From positions 33,319 to 97,318 of the forward strand of contig JAKTTS010000004.1 in assembly GCA_030560485.1 (NCBI GenBank): a stretch of DNA of 64,000 bases. The letters run 5' to 3'. The stretch comes from Ascoidea tarda (nom. inval.) (taxonomy: Eukaryota; Ascomycota; Saccharomycetes; Ascoideales; Ascoideaceae). Position numbers and translations under genes: made by a program. How positions within the stretch are numbered: position 1 is the first letter of the stretch; every line of letters starts with the position of its first letter. Positions 29,740 to 39,430 of the stretch are shown here, piece by piece. Under the pieces are notes generated by a model that was given only the letters and a program-made list of their open reading frames with translations, made no database searches and was not told the origin of the DNA.

Positions 29740-30462
29740 ATGAGAAGTATCAAATGTGTTGTTGTTGGCGATGGCGCCGTTGGTAAAACCTGTCTTTTGA
29801 TATCCTACACCACCAATACTTTTCCCCACGACTACATCCCTACTGTCTTCGACAACTACTCTGCTAATGTTATGGTCGATGGCCAACCAATCAAATTAGG
29901 CCTATGGGATACTGCTGGTCAAGAAGAGTACGACAGATTAAGACCCTTATCCTACCCTCAAACTGAAGTCTTCCTCATTTGTTTTTCAATTGTCGAGCCT
30001 TCCTCCTTTGCCAATGTCAAAGCAAAATGGATTCCGGAAATCAGACAACACTCAACAAAAGATATCTCTATATTATTGGTTGGTACCAAGTTGGATCTCA
30101 GAGAAGACCCTCACACCTTGGATAGATTGAGAGAGCATGGCAACTCTCCCATTTCCACCCAAGAAGGTCAAAAATGCTCCAAAGAGTTGGGCTGCGTTGA
30201 GTACTTGGAGTGTTCTGCCGCAACTCAACAAGGTGTCAAAGATGTCTTTGATGCCGCCATCAAAGCTGTTATAGACCCTCCCAACGCTTACGATGACACC
30301 TACAACAACAATAACAACAACAACGACTTTAACAGCAATTACAATAACAATAACCAAAACAACCTGAACCAACAAAATAGTCAATCTCAAAATAACTCCA
30401 AATTAAATTCAAGAAGCTCCCACCGTAGATCCAGAAAGAAGCCAAAATGTACTATTTTATAA
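29740..30462 (+). CDS. RAC1: Rac-type Rho GTPase with Asn-rich insert
   Basis: A small GTPase of the Rho family controlling polarity and filamentation. The G motifs are GDGAVGKT (10-17), the switch I region [24 protein letters not shown] and ECSA. The start [12 protein letters not shown], the [20 protein letters not shown] region and PEIRQHS match Rac rather than Cdc42, which has LGLFDTAG and other differences. The Rho insert helix is present ([12 protein letters not shown]). Between the G domain and the C-terminus lies an Asn/Gln-rich linker of about 40 residues, then a polybasic stretch (RRSRKKPK) and a CAAX box CTIL, predicting geranylgeranylation. The 240 residues exceed the usual 190-200 because of the linker. 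Saccharomyces cerevisiae has no Rac. Confidence 0.9.
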   Translation: MRSIKCVVVGDGAVGKTCLLISYTTNTFPHDYIPTVFDNYSANVMVDGQPIKLGLWDTAGQEEYDRLRPLSYPQTEVFLICFSIVEPSSFANVKAKWIPEIRQHSTKDISILLVGTKLDLREDPHTLDRLREHGNSPISTQEGQKCSKELGCVEYLECSAATQQGVKDVFDAAIKAVIDPPNAYDDTYNNNNNNNDFNSNYNNNNQNNLNQQNSQSQNNSKLNSRSSHRRSRKKPKCTIL

Positions 30463-30518
30463 TTATTTAATATCACTTTCTATTGTTATTTTTGTTAATA
30501 AACTCTTTTCTTTCCAAT

Positions 30519-30630
30519 TATTATTATTACCATTATTATTATTATTATTATTACTATTACTATTATTTACTATTTACTATTTACTATTTACTATTTACTA
30601 TTTACTATTGATTATTGATTATTGATTATT
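30519..30630. repeat. ATT and 7-bp tandem repeats in the RAC1 3' region
   Basis: An ATT/ACT triplet run from about 30519 leads into nine units of a 7-base repeat: six of ATTTACT (30565-30606), then three of ATTGATT (30607-30627). The unit change in mid-array suggests separate expansion of two variants. It lies in the gap between RAC1 and the convergent 741-codon gene and is probably a slippage microsatellite. Confidence 0.8.
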
Positions 30631-30855
30631 TTCAACTTACCTAATCCATTATTTTTGTTAGTTTTTATATCCCTTTTTATATATATATAAACCTTTAATG
30701 ATTAGTTTGTTTTTGTTAGTATTTTAGTAGTTATTTGTTTTGTGTGCTCTTTTGATAGTTATTTTTACTTACTCTACCTTTTACCTTTTTTCTTTTTTTA
30801 TTAATACTCTAATATCTCAATATATAAAATTTAATTTACAAATCAATCTCTCTAT

Positions 30856-33081
30856 TTACCTATCATAAATGAAATCCAACCTAATCTCAGATTTTTCACT
30901 ATCACAGCTACCATATCCAAATATTCTTTCTTCTTTATCCTTTTCATTCTTTTTTTGGCTCTTCGGAAAAATAAATCTGCTAATTGGCGAAAAACTCATA
31001 GGCGATTTTCCTTTCCTGCTTTCTTCTTCGTTTTTTCTCATATTCTTCACATCAACTTTACTATTACTACTTATACTGGAAAGCACTATTCCATCTTCCT
31101 TATCACTGCTTGTACCTCTACTGTGAATATATTTAAACCCATACTTACTCTCCTCAAGTTTACTACCATCAAAATCCATACTTTTATTTTCTTCTTCCGT
31201 CATTCTAATCTTTGAATCTTCAAAATTTGGCCCATTTGCTTCACCTTTAAAATATTTACTAAAATCTGCTATTTTTTGTTTCTTTTTCATTCTTTTCTTA
31301 TTCCTTATAATCAATGTCTTTGTTTTCTCATCATTGATAACTTTATTATTATTGTTCTTCTTAATGCCACTACTTGTTCCTGTCATATTCAAACCGAAAT
31401 TTTCAAGTTGATCTTCCTTTAAGAAACTAAAATCTGTTAAAGACTCAATGCTCAAACTGTCAATTCTAGTTCTGATATTGTCAATTTTTTCATTCATATC
31501 ATTCATAAATTGGTTTACTTCTGTTACATCCATACCAATTCTTTCAGCGCTTGGATCCATATTAACAATACCAATATCTTCACCAATGATATTCAACCTT
31601 CTCTTCCGGTCGACACTGTTATTAAATTCTGAAAAATATACGTTACTTTCGTTACCATTATTATCATTAACATCATTGTTAAATAAAGTGTGATCCTCTT
31701 GATTATTAGCATCATTCCTAGAATATGAATATAAATCCTCGTTAAAACTTTCAAGAGAGCTAGATTCTAGTCCTGTCTCATTACTATTTTCTTCTAAAAA
31801 TACTCGATTATTACTTGGGTGATTTCTATCAACAGAGTATTCGTTTTGTTGACCAATTTCTTGATTGTTGTCATCATCATTATCTCGCCTTATGGGTATT
31901 GAACTTGCCACGTTTAAAGATCTTATAGTTCCCAATTCATAATTAGCTGAAGTAGTCATATATAATGAAGCTAGATCATACTCGGAATTTGGATCCAATT
32001 CAAAATCAATGTAGTTGAGACAGGTTTTCAAACTATTATCATTTGCAACTTGATTTTGTGCCTCAATATTGCTATTGTTTAGAGAATATTTAGAACCATT
32101 AAAATCGCTAAAAGAATTGTTGTTTGTATTAAACTTTGAAGTTGATGGTGGATCAATTGACTGAAATAAATCCTGAATTCGAAGCTTCCGCTTACCTTTG
32201 TGTTTTTGAGTATTGGAATAATGAATCATATAATCATTGTAATCACTTTGCTGAAACTTACCACTTTGAATTGTTTGAGTATTTCTGTCATTTGAGTGAC
32301 AGAACCTTCTAGTTATAAAATTTTGTTTTTCCAAAAACGTAGAACTTCTTCTTGTTTTATTCAAATTAGTGATTGATTTAGAAATTTCGCTATTGAAATC
32401 GCAACTATAAGAAGCATCCTTGTTTAACCCTAAAGAAATATCTGAAGATTGTAAGCTGAAAGATCTTGATCGCCCATGGTGAAGCAATTTATTGTATAAT
32501 CGTTTTAACCTGTTCCTTCTCCCAGTAAAACGAGGATTCTGACAATAACCATAAAGATGATCGTACCTGTTTTTGCTTAATTTAAATGTTGAAGACTGTA
32601 CACTTGATGATCTTCGAAGATCAGTGTCAACATAAGAGCCATAATTGTTAGAAAAGGAATGATGGGAATAAAATGAGTTTGATCTTTTAAAATGGTTCAG
32701 AATTCTTTGATTATCATTAAAAGAATCATTGCCACCTGTTTTCAAATTAAATCTTGTCAATTCATTAAATATATTGGTTGCTGGATCGACAAATTTCTTC
32801 TCGTCAACCGAGGAAAGATCAAGTGAAAATAAATCAGTGTCTTTTGGAGAATTGGATGAACAGAAAAAGGATAGAGAATCGCAATTAGTAGGAACAGAAA
32901 ACGATGGACTGACTGAACCATCGTTGAAACTGTTTCTGTATTTTTTGAATGGCTTAATATTAGACCTTTTTTTTCTACTTTGATTTCGTTTGGAAATGTT
33001 TATTGATGGTACTGTGTCTTGATATTCAGTAAGGGAAGGATGAACTCTTGTTGGTGTGATGAACGATTTAGTTAGGAACAT
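30856..33081 (-). CDS. Unrecognised Ser/Asn-rich protein, 741 residues
   Basis: An uninterrupted ATG-started frame of 741 codons; a real gene by length, but I recognise no domain. The N-terminus is basic (ISKRNQSRKKRSNIKPFKK) with many Ser, Asn and Arg, resembling a nuclear or phosphorylated scaffold protein. An Arg/Ser stretch (RRNRLKRLYNKLLHHGRSRSF) near residue 190 has alternating basic and Leu residues and may form an amphipathic helix. A region near residue 530 reads EVNQFMNDMNEKIDNIRTRI and has the spacing of a short coiled coil. The C-terminus has SPMSFSPISRFIFPKSQKK. No signal peptide or membrane segment. It is convergent with RAC1; that adjacency alone says nothing about function. 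Confidence 0.75.
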   Translation of the reverse strand: MFLTKSFITPTRVHPSLTEYQDTVPSINISKRNQSRKKRSNIKPFKKYRNSFNDGSVSPSFSVPTNCDSLSFFCSSNSPKDTDLFSLDLSSVDEKKFVDPATNIFNELTRFNLKTGGNDSFNDNQRILNHFKRSNSFYSHHSFSNNYGSYVDTDLRRSSSVQSSTFKLSKNRYDHLYGYCQNPRFTGRRNRLKRLYNKLLHHGRSRSFSLQSSDISLGLNKDASYSCDFNSEISKSITNLNKTRRSSTFLEKQNFITRRFCHSNDRNTQTIQSGKFQQSDYNDYMIHYSNTQKHKGKRKLRIQDLFQSIDPPSTSKFNTNNNSFSDFNGSKYSLNNSNIEAQNQVANDNSLKTCLNYIDFELDPNSEYDLASLYMTTSANYELGTIRSLNVASSIPIRRDNDDDNNQEIGQQNEYSVDRNHPSNNRVFLEENSNETGLESSSLESFNEDLYSYSRNDANNQEDHTLFNNDVNDNNGNESNVYFSEFNNSVDRKRRLNIIGEDIGIVNMDPSAERIGMDVTEVNQFMNDMNEKIDNIRTRIDSLSIESLTDFSFLKEDQLENFGLNMTGTSSGIKKNNNNKVINDEKTKTLIIRNKKRMKKKQKIADFSKYFKGEANGPNFEDSKIRMTEEENKSMDFDGSKLEESKYGFKYIHSRGTSSDKEDGIVLSSISSNSKVDVKNMRKNEEESRKGKSPMSFSPISRFIFPKSQKKNEKDKEERIFGYGSCDSEKSEIRLDFIYDR

Positions 33082-33362
33082 TATTGAGTTTTCAATTAAA
33101 GGCTAGCAAAATACAAAAGCAGTTACTCAATTATCGAGTCATAGCTGTTCTTGATAAAACAACAATTTTAGACTAAAAGAACTGAAATGTGAAACTAGGA
33201 AATATTGCAATCATTTCTAAACAAAATTATTTACTGGATGGCATTATATAAAAGAGAGAAAGTGGTAGTAATACCACCACTGTTAGTATAAATGAAAAAA
33301 AAGAAAAATTACACAAATAAAGCAGGATCATCCATAAAACTGGTAGAAAAAGCCAGATTTTG

Positions 33363-34844
33363 TTATTGGTCATAATCAAGATTGAGATTAAGAATAATAT
33401 GATAAAACTTCAGAATAATTATATCAAATTCTTTCCTATCTTCTGTGGGGTCAGTGTTTAATAAGCCAGCAAGGAAGTGAACACTCATGTTCATGCCATT
33501 TTCTGTTGATATTGTGTTGATTAGAGATGTATCCGAATTCGCGCTGATGTTTGCACTGTTAACAAGATCAATAATTTTGTAATAAGAATCAGGATTTGTG
33601 TTCATTTTATAGAAGCCTAGGTTTGACAATCTAACAGAATGAGTTCTGGGTTTTCCAATTGATGAAGATAGGATTTTTTCCAAAAAACTTGTTTTTATGT
33701 CGTTTGATTTTCTCCAGCCAATGTTATAAATACTATTTAAGAACTGTTCATTGATGATTTGGGAGCGTAATTTATCGATAAAAGAAACAAAATCCCAAAG
33801 AGAGTTTTTTAAGTTATGATAATCATTGAATTTCAAAACAAATTGAATTAAAGAAACATAACAACCATACAAGACATTTTCAGGTTGAGAGATTTCCGGT
33901 TTCCAGTTTTTGGAATCTGATGCATAGGGTCTGAGGTTTAGTGGAATGGCAAAATCATATAATAAATTCTTTTGTCGATTTTCGTCTGTATTTTCAATTA
34001 GATAAGACGAGATTGCAATTAAAAAAGCGACTTGAATAAAAGAAGCCATTTTAAGTTTTTTTGATTTTAAGGTCGAGTTTAAGCTTCTGGATTGAGCCGA
34101 AGTTAAACGAAGTAATTTAATATATGATTTATACTCATAGTTATTTAAAACGTTGTTGAATTTAAAGATTTGATGGTTTGATGGGGGAGTCATTGAATTT
34201 TTATATCCAGCTGGAGGTTCAATGTTCACAATTTCATCTAATGATTTAGGAGTTTTAGCTAATTTTTTGAAATCTCTATTAAACTCAAAAATATTTTGTG
34301 GAATTTTGGAATCGTCTTGTAAAGTGAATTGATTTTGGAGGATTTGGTCATGATACGAATTCAAACGACCTAAGAATTGAGTAAAGAAATTCAAAGTGGA
34401 AATACCATCTAGTAAATGATCACAAACAAAGCAAATAATATCTGAGTTTATAACTAACACTTTCCAAACCGGGGTAGATTTCAGGTAGGCTTGATGAAAT
34501 TGAAAGTTTAAGTCCAAATAAGATAGCAAATCATCATTGATATCGATCCAGTTATCATTATCAATAAATTCAACAACATCGTCAAATTTAATGGTATCAA
34601 AGGGCTTGAAGAAAAATGAAACATCTTCTTTTATATCTGAAGACTGTTGCGATACCTTCAAGGCTAAATAGGAATTTTCAAAAATCAAATCTTGGATAAT
34701 CCTATAGATTAAATATCTTGAATCGATTTTCTCATTTAACTTGAGCGACAAGTTTAAGTTTCTTTGAAGCTTGCAGTTATTAAAAGCAATCCAAAAACTT
34801 TCGTTGGTTCCAATTGGCCTTGTAAAGCTATCAATATCAGACAT
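33363..34844 (-). CDS. Alcohol O-acetyltransferase-like protein
   Basis: A 493-residue member of the fungal AATase (Atf1/Atf2/Sli1) branch of acetyl-CoA-dependent acyltransferases, which acetylate alcohols or sterols. It starts with the family-like FWIAFNNCKLQRNLNLSLKL and later has the acceptor-side piece DFAIPLNLRPYA. The expected active-site HxxxD motif appears here as DHLLDG (His143, Asp146), one residue shorter than usual. The remainder (NVLYGCYVSL, SVRLSNLGFY) fits the second half of the fold, where a strand often ends in a similar Ser-Asn-Leu-Gly. No signal peptide. Function as an active acetyltransferase is inferred from family layout only, and the shortened motif is a reason for caution. 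It shares a 1.2-kb upstream region with the OYE gene. Confidence 0.7.
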   Translation of the reverse strand: MSDIDSFTRPIGTNESFWIAFNNCKLQRNLNLSLKLNEKIDSRYLIYRIIQDLIFENSYLALKVSQQSSDIKEDVSFFFKPFDTIKFDDVVEFIDNDNWIDINDDLLSYLDLNFQFHQAYLKSTPVWKVLVINSDIICFVCDHLLDGISTLNFFTQFLGRLNSYHDQILQNQFTLQDDSKIPQNIFEFNRDFKKLAKTPKSLDEIVNIEPPAGYKNSMTPPSNHQIFKFNNVLNNYEYKSYIKLLRLTSAQSRSLNSTLKSKKLKMASFIQVAFLIAISSYLIENTDENRQKNLLYDFAIPLNLRPYASDSKNWKPEISQPENVLYGCYVSLIQFVLKFNDYHNLKNSLWDFVSFIDKLRSQIINEQFLNSIYNIGWRKSNDIKTSFLEKILSSSIGKPRTHSVRLSNLGFYKMNTNPDSYYKIIDLVNSANISANSDTSLINTISTENGMNMSVHFLAGLLNTDPTEDRKEFDIIILKFYHIILNLNLDYDQ

Positions 34845-36042
34845 TTGTCAAGAAATCAATTCAAAAAGGAAAGGAAGAGCAGCAATTAATGGCAAAGTAG
34901 TCTCAAGCTATCTGGATGTCGCAAATAAATAAAAACAATTTGAGGCTAAATGGAATAAAAAGATAAAAACATATCGATATTTATACCTCCCTTGGAAGAG
35001 AATTGCCATAGACATCACACTATTATCAGATAATACCAATCAACCTCTTCAAGATATTTTTGATGAACACCAAATTCTTATATTTTACTGAAACCGTCTC
35101 ACTGAATTGGTACAGATCAGAGCCACCAGTGAGGGAGACATGTTTATGCTGTTTTATGTATGCTCCAGAGCAACGACAGCGTGATCCAATCACATTCGAG
35201 ACTGCTGTAAGTCGGAACAGATCGAGGCTCGAGCTTCGGTTCCAACTTCCGACATGGTACTTCTGGGAGAAACATGCTGATCGGAGTGGAATTTTAGCAG
35301 GAAACCCGTTTTATCGGGGCTTACTAATTTCAGGCAAGCACGGATATTTCTCTTTTCCATTTTCACACTGGAGCTCTTCTGCTCAGTGTGTGTACACTAC
35401 TTTTTCTGCACGTTTGAATATAGGGTGGATTCTGGTTTGAGAGGGTTTGTCCAACTCACGGAGCAGACAGCCGTGCTCCCGCTGCGATAAGAAACCTGTA
35501 CTCACGTGTGCAGAATCTCTATTCTCTGTTCCTGTGATTGTGGCGCACTTTCTGCACCCACAAAAGCTCGAAACTATTGTTCTGCAGCAGCTCATAATGC
35601 TCAGACTGTCCATTAGAGCATATTTCGCACTTGATCTGTCAATTAAGTAATATGGTGAGATTCTTGGGATATGATGGAACGAACATTATTAATGCCAACT
35701 TCTCTTGATCACATTAGTAAGCCGGTTTTTTAGTTGTTTTATGGTTTCTGTTGATTCTAATCCGATATCCTAAATTTATTCTTCAATCTATAAACAAAAT
35801 CCAATTGAAATGATAATGGCCACATATTGACAAATTGATTTGGTTAGTTGAAGTAAGCCAAAAAAGTGAATGAAGCGTTTAAAAAAATATAAATAGGGAT
35901 ATTGTTCTGGCTTATTTTGTTTCTATTTGACAAAGAGCCTAATTACAAGCTTTTAATATAATTGTGTTTACATTTATCAAATCAGTGATTTTTCAACTTT
36001 ATTTTGTTTCTTTTTACATCTTCTACTACAAACTTACCCGAA
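34845..36042. promoter_or_regulatory. Divergent AATase-like/OYE upstream region with GC-rich island
   Basis: A 1.2-kb gap between divergent starts. From about 35090 to 35620 the sequence is distinctly GC-richer than its flanks and contains CACGTG at 35513-35518 and the mirror-like GATCGAGGCTCGAGCTTCGG near 35220. A 126-codon plus-strand frame (35060-35440) starts with TTG-ATG; it has no recognisable domain and an amino acid make-up unlike the Asn-rich neighbours, so I regard it as chance. A TATA-like AAATATAAATAG sits near 35885, about 155 bases before the OYE start. Confidence 0.45.
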
Positions 36043-37269
36043 ATGCCTGCATCTCAACTTAAATCTTCAAACTTATTCAAACCCTTCTCAATTTCCAAAA
36101 AATTGATTTTGAATCATAGAGTTGTTCATGCTCCAACTACAAGACTCAGAGCCACGGAAGATTATGTTCCATCAGACTTGCAATTGCAATACTATGATGA
36201 CAGATCCAAAATCCCCGGCACTTTACTCATTACTGAAGCTACTTATATTTCTGAGGATTCAATTGGAATTCCTCATGTTCCAGGTATTTGGTCAGATCAA
36301 CAAGTTCAAGCATGGAAAAAAATCGCTGATAAAGTCCATGAAAATCACTCTTATCTATCTATTCAAATTTGGGCTTTGGGTAGAGAAGCAGATCCTGCCG
36401 TGTTAGCTTCAAAAAATATCAAATACGTCTCTCCAATGGATGATATTTATCCCAATGATACCAAAAAAAATTCCGCCATTGAAAATAATAACCCCTTAAA
36501 GGCATTGACGGTACCTGAAATTAAACAATGGGTTCAAAAATTTGCTCAAGCTGCTGAAAATGCTGTCAAAGCCGGCATAGATATTATTGAGCTTCATTCT
36601 GCTCATGGTTTTCTTATCGATCAGTTTTTTCAAGAAATTACTAACAAAAGAAATGACATTTATGGAGGTTCCATTGAAAACAGAGCTAGGTTTTTGCTTG
36701 AGATTGTCGATGCAATTATTGAAAAAATTGGTGATGCAAGTAAACTCGCACTTAGATTAGCTCCTTGGGCTAAAACCAGTGGCATGACTGGAATCACAGA
36801 TGATCCAACAACTTATCAAGCATATGTTTATGTTTTATCTGAATTGCAAAAGAGATCTGATAATGGCCATACTCTTGCTTACGTCTCAATTGTTGAACCA
36901 AGAGTTAATGGTCTCGACGATGTCGACAATCCAGATATTTATAAACTTAAATCAAACGATTTTATATACACTTACTGGAAGGGTACAGTTCTCAGGGCAG
37001 GTGGTTATCTTAGAGATGCTCCTGATTATGATTGGTTGCTTAAACATGTTAATCAAGATAATAAAACTTTAATTGGAGTTGGAAGACACTTTCTATCTAA
37101 TCCAGATTTAGTTGATAGATTAAAGAATGGCTGGGAGTTAACCAATTATGATAGATCTACTTTTTATATTTCTGCGATAAACAGGGGCTACAACAATTGG
37201 CCTTTATACAACACAATAAAAATAATTGATGAGTCAGTTGAAAATCAAATCGCAGTTGCTCTTGCTTAA
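36043..37269 (+). CDS. Old yellow enzyme-family NADPH dehydrogenase
   Basis: An FMN oxidoreductase that reduces activated alkenes with NADPH; 408 residues from the ATG at 36043 (the frame before it begins with TTG). Conserved pieces include APTTRLRA, IQIW (Gln/Trp equivalent to Gln114 and Trp116 of OYE1), YGGSIENRARF, LRLAPW (FMN Arg) and GVGRHFLSNPDLVDR. The substrate-anchoring pair is HSAH (His185/His188) instead of His/Asn of OYE1; His/His occurs in other OYE branches. The next key position, the proton-donating Tyr196 of OYE1, is Phe190 here (HSAHGF). This could slow alkene reduction or change specificity. No targeting signal, so probably cytosolic. Exact orthology (OYE2, OYE3, EBP1) cannot be assigned. 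Confidence 0.9.
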   Translation: MPASQLKSSNLFKPFSISKKLILNHRVVHAPTTRLRATEDYVPSDLQLQYYDDRSKIPGTLLITEATYISEDSIGIPHVPGIWSDQQVQAWKKIADKVHENHSYLSIQIWALGREADPAVLASKNIKYVSPMDDIYPNDTKKNSAIENNNPLKALTVPEIKQWVQKFAQAAENAVKAGIDIIELHSAHGFLIDQFFQEITNKRNDIYGGSIENRARFLLEIVDAIIEKIGDASKLALRLAPWAKTSGMTGITDDPTTYQAYVYVLSELQKRSDNGHTLAYVSIVEPRVNGLDDVDNPDIYKLKSNDFIYTYWKGTVLRAGGYLRDAPDYDWLLKHVNQDNKTLIGVGRHFLSNPDLVDRLKNGWELTNYDRSTFYISAINRGYNNWPLYNTIKIIDESVENQIAVALA

Positions 37270-37708
37270 TGCAATAGAACACACTAGCTAAAATGAACAC
37301 TCTCTTTTCTTATATATTTATTTTCATATGTTTTAAACCTCGATTTTGCTTATTGCCTTTAAAACAACTGAGTTATTCGCATAAAAAAGGAATTCCACCT
37401 TCCTTACAGACTTGTTTGTAATGCTGTAGAATAGCACTTCAATCCTGCTGCCAATCGCCAGAATTCTTCGGTTATCTAACCCATTTTCCATTTCTTATTT
37501 CTTTTCTTCTGTTGCTGTTATAAATCTTCTTGATCCTTCGCTCCAATTGTACACCAGTCCCATGGTAACAGTGCCTCTCATTTCCCGTTTTCCCTGAGTT
37601 GCCGAAAAACTTGAAAACTTTGGATTTTCCCTTCAGATTGCAATTGGCAAATTCAGCTTCTGTTCTTTTCTGTTCTTCTGGGTCTATCTCCCCCAACTCA
37701 CTTGCCAG
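37270..37708. promoter_or_regulatory. OYE-PBR1 gap
   Basis: A tandem gap of 439 bases. It begins with the AT-rich OYE 3' end and turns pyrimidine-rich towards the PBR1-like start (TTCTTTTCTGTTCTTCTGGG). A minus-strand frame of 82 codons here runs into the PBR1 start and has no recognisable content. No named site was found. Confidence 0.35.
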
Positions 37709-39301
37709 ATGCCTCTTCACATTATAGGAACCATATTGGTAGAAGGAACTGATAAGATCCCCTACTGGAACCAGATAAAGGCAATCGCTCCTGTTGTTCT
37801 TAGTATCGCCTCTTTAAAGTACTATTTTGCTGGCGCTAGAAATAACTGGGAAAGGGATTTGCATGGGAAAGTTTATATAATAACAGGTGGAACTTCTGGT
37901 CTTGGGGCTTCGTGTGCCAAAGAATTAGCTTCTAGAGGTGCCCAACTAGTGTTATTGGTTCGAAATTTAAAGGATCAATGGGTTATAGATTATATCGATG
38001 ATCTACGAGAATCAACAAAAAATTTTCTAATTTATGCCGAGGAGTGTGATTTAAATTCTTTACACTCCATCAGAAAATTTGCTACTAAATGGTTAGATAC
38101 AACTAGCGTCAGAAGAATTGATGGCATTATATGCTCTGCGGCTGAGTGCTTACCTAGAGGCAAATTCAGAAAATTATCAGAGGATGGTATTGAAAAACAA
38201 ATTGCTATAAACTATCTAGCAAATTTCCATCTACTAAATTTGCTTTCTCCTGCTTTGAGATCCCAACCTCCTGATAGAGATATCAGAATTATTATGATTT
38301 CCTGTTTGTCACAAGTATTTGGCCAAATTGATTTAAATGATATGTTATGGGAAAAAAAAAGATATCCAATTAATAAACCTTGGAAAGTTTTTGGTTCTTC
38401 TAAATTGATGCTAGGTTGTTTTGCTCAAGAACTACAAAGAAGAATTGACAAATACGAAAGAAATGATAAATTGCCTTGTAACGTTTCTGTGAATGTTGTG
38501 AACCCAGGCATGATGAGATCTCCTTCAACAAAAAGATTCATTAGTTTTGGTACTTTGATGGGTTTGCTTTTCTATATTCTTATTTATCCACTATTATGGA
38601 TTGTACTAAAATCCACTTATCAGGGTTCTCAATCTATTTTCTTCACCCTCATGAGTGGTGAGCTTACTCACTCCAAAAAATTTCATTTTATTCAAGAATG
38701 TTCAATTGTCAATAAACAAAAGTTTTCAAGAAAGGAGTTAAATGACGAAGAATTGCAACAAAAATTATTTGATAAAACTAATGAGCTTATTAAAGACATT
38801 GAAAAGAAATCTGCAATTGAAAGGAAAAAACAAAAAATCTTGCAAAATAAAAATAAGCCTTTAAAAGAAAAGTTAAAATCAAAAAGCAATGCAAATAATC
38901 TCAGCGTTTTTAGTGAAAGCTCAGATTTCAATCCTTATGGATCGACTGATTATAATGCTCTGAGTGATGCTAATCAAGGTAAACCTGGGATTCCAAAGAA
39001 CAAGCAAAACGTTTCAATTCTTGATACCAAAGAACTCGGAAACATTATGAAAGAGCCTCCATTATTTAAAGATTTTAATATTTCTAACCCTAAAAATGCT
39101 AAATCACCAAGTTCGGACAATAAGTATTTAAAGCAGTTGGACTTGAAATATGAAAACAGTAGAAAAAAAATAGCCCAAAATAATCAAGCTGGCTCTGAAG
39201 AGAAGAAAGACTCAACTAAAACAGGAAGCAGTTTTGTTGAATCAACCAACTCTGTCGGTATGAACACGAATACTCTCAGAACCAAGTCTCGAAAAGTTTA
39301 G
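37709..39301 (+). CDS. PBR1: Pbr1-like short-chain oxidoreductase, C-terminally extended
   Basis: A membrane-linked short-chain dehydrogenase/reductase of 530 residues. The N-terminus has a hydrophobic segment (APVVLSIASLKYYFAGA). The NAD(P)-binding signature TGGTSGLG follows GKVYII at about residue 55. An NNAG-like strand appears as CSAAECLPRG. At the catalytic YxxxK position the sequence is FGSSK (Phe228, Lys232). A second hydrophobic segment (GLLFYILIYPLLWIVL) comes after MNPGMM-like NPGMMRSP. The opening DGTDKIPYW-like and WERDLHGKVY pieces recall Saccharomyces YNL181W/Pbr1, a protein of about 407 residues reported as needed for viability. The last 190 residues are a charged, low-complexity extension. 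Substrate unknown; orthology is from memory and moderately sure. Confidence 0.75.
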   Translation: MPLHIIGTILVEGTDKIPYWNQIKAIAPVVLSIASLKYYFAGARNNWERDLHGKVYIITGGTSGLGASCAKELASRGAQLVLLVRNLKDQWVIDYIDDLRESTKNFLIYAEECDLNSLHSIRKFATKWLDTTSVRRIDGIICSAAECLPRGKFRKLSEDGIEKQIAINYLANFHLLNLLSPALRSQPPDRDIRIIMISCLSQVFGQIDLNDMLWEKKRYPINKPWKVFGSSKLMLGCFAQELQRRIDKYERNDKLPCNVSVNVVNPGMMRSPSTKRFISFGTLMGLLFYILIYPLLWIVLKSTYQGSQSIFFTLMSGELTHSKKFHFIQECSIVNKQKFSRKELNDEELQQKLFDKTNELIKDIEKKSAIERKKQKILQNKNKPLKEKLKSKSNANNLSVFSESSDFNPYGSTDYNALSDANQGKPGIPKNKQNVSILDTKELGNIMKEPPLFKDFNISNPKNAKSPSSDNKYLKQLDLKYENSRKKIAQNNQAGSEEKKDSTKTGSSFVESTNSVGMNTNTLRTKSRKV

Positions 39302-39430
39302 TATACTATAAAATATTTATTTTTATATGTTTTAAACTCATCTTTTTTTTTCCTTGAATATTACTCAAAATAAAAAGCTAAAAAAAATAATCATTAATAG
39401 AAAATAATGTATCTAAACTATCCTAATTTA

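Noticed and set aside
35060-35440. 126-codon plus-strand frame in the AATase/OYE gap
   Set aside because: It begins with TTG-ATG inside a GC-rich island where both strands are open; composition differs from real neighbours and no domain is visible.
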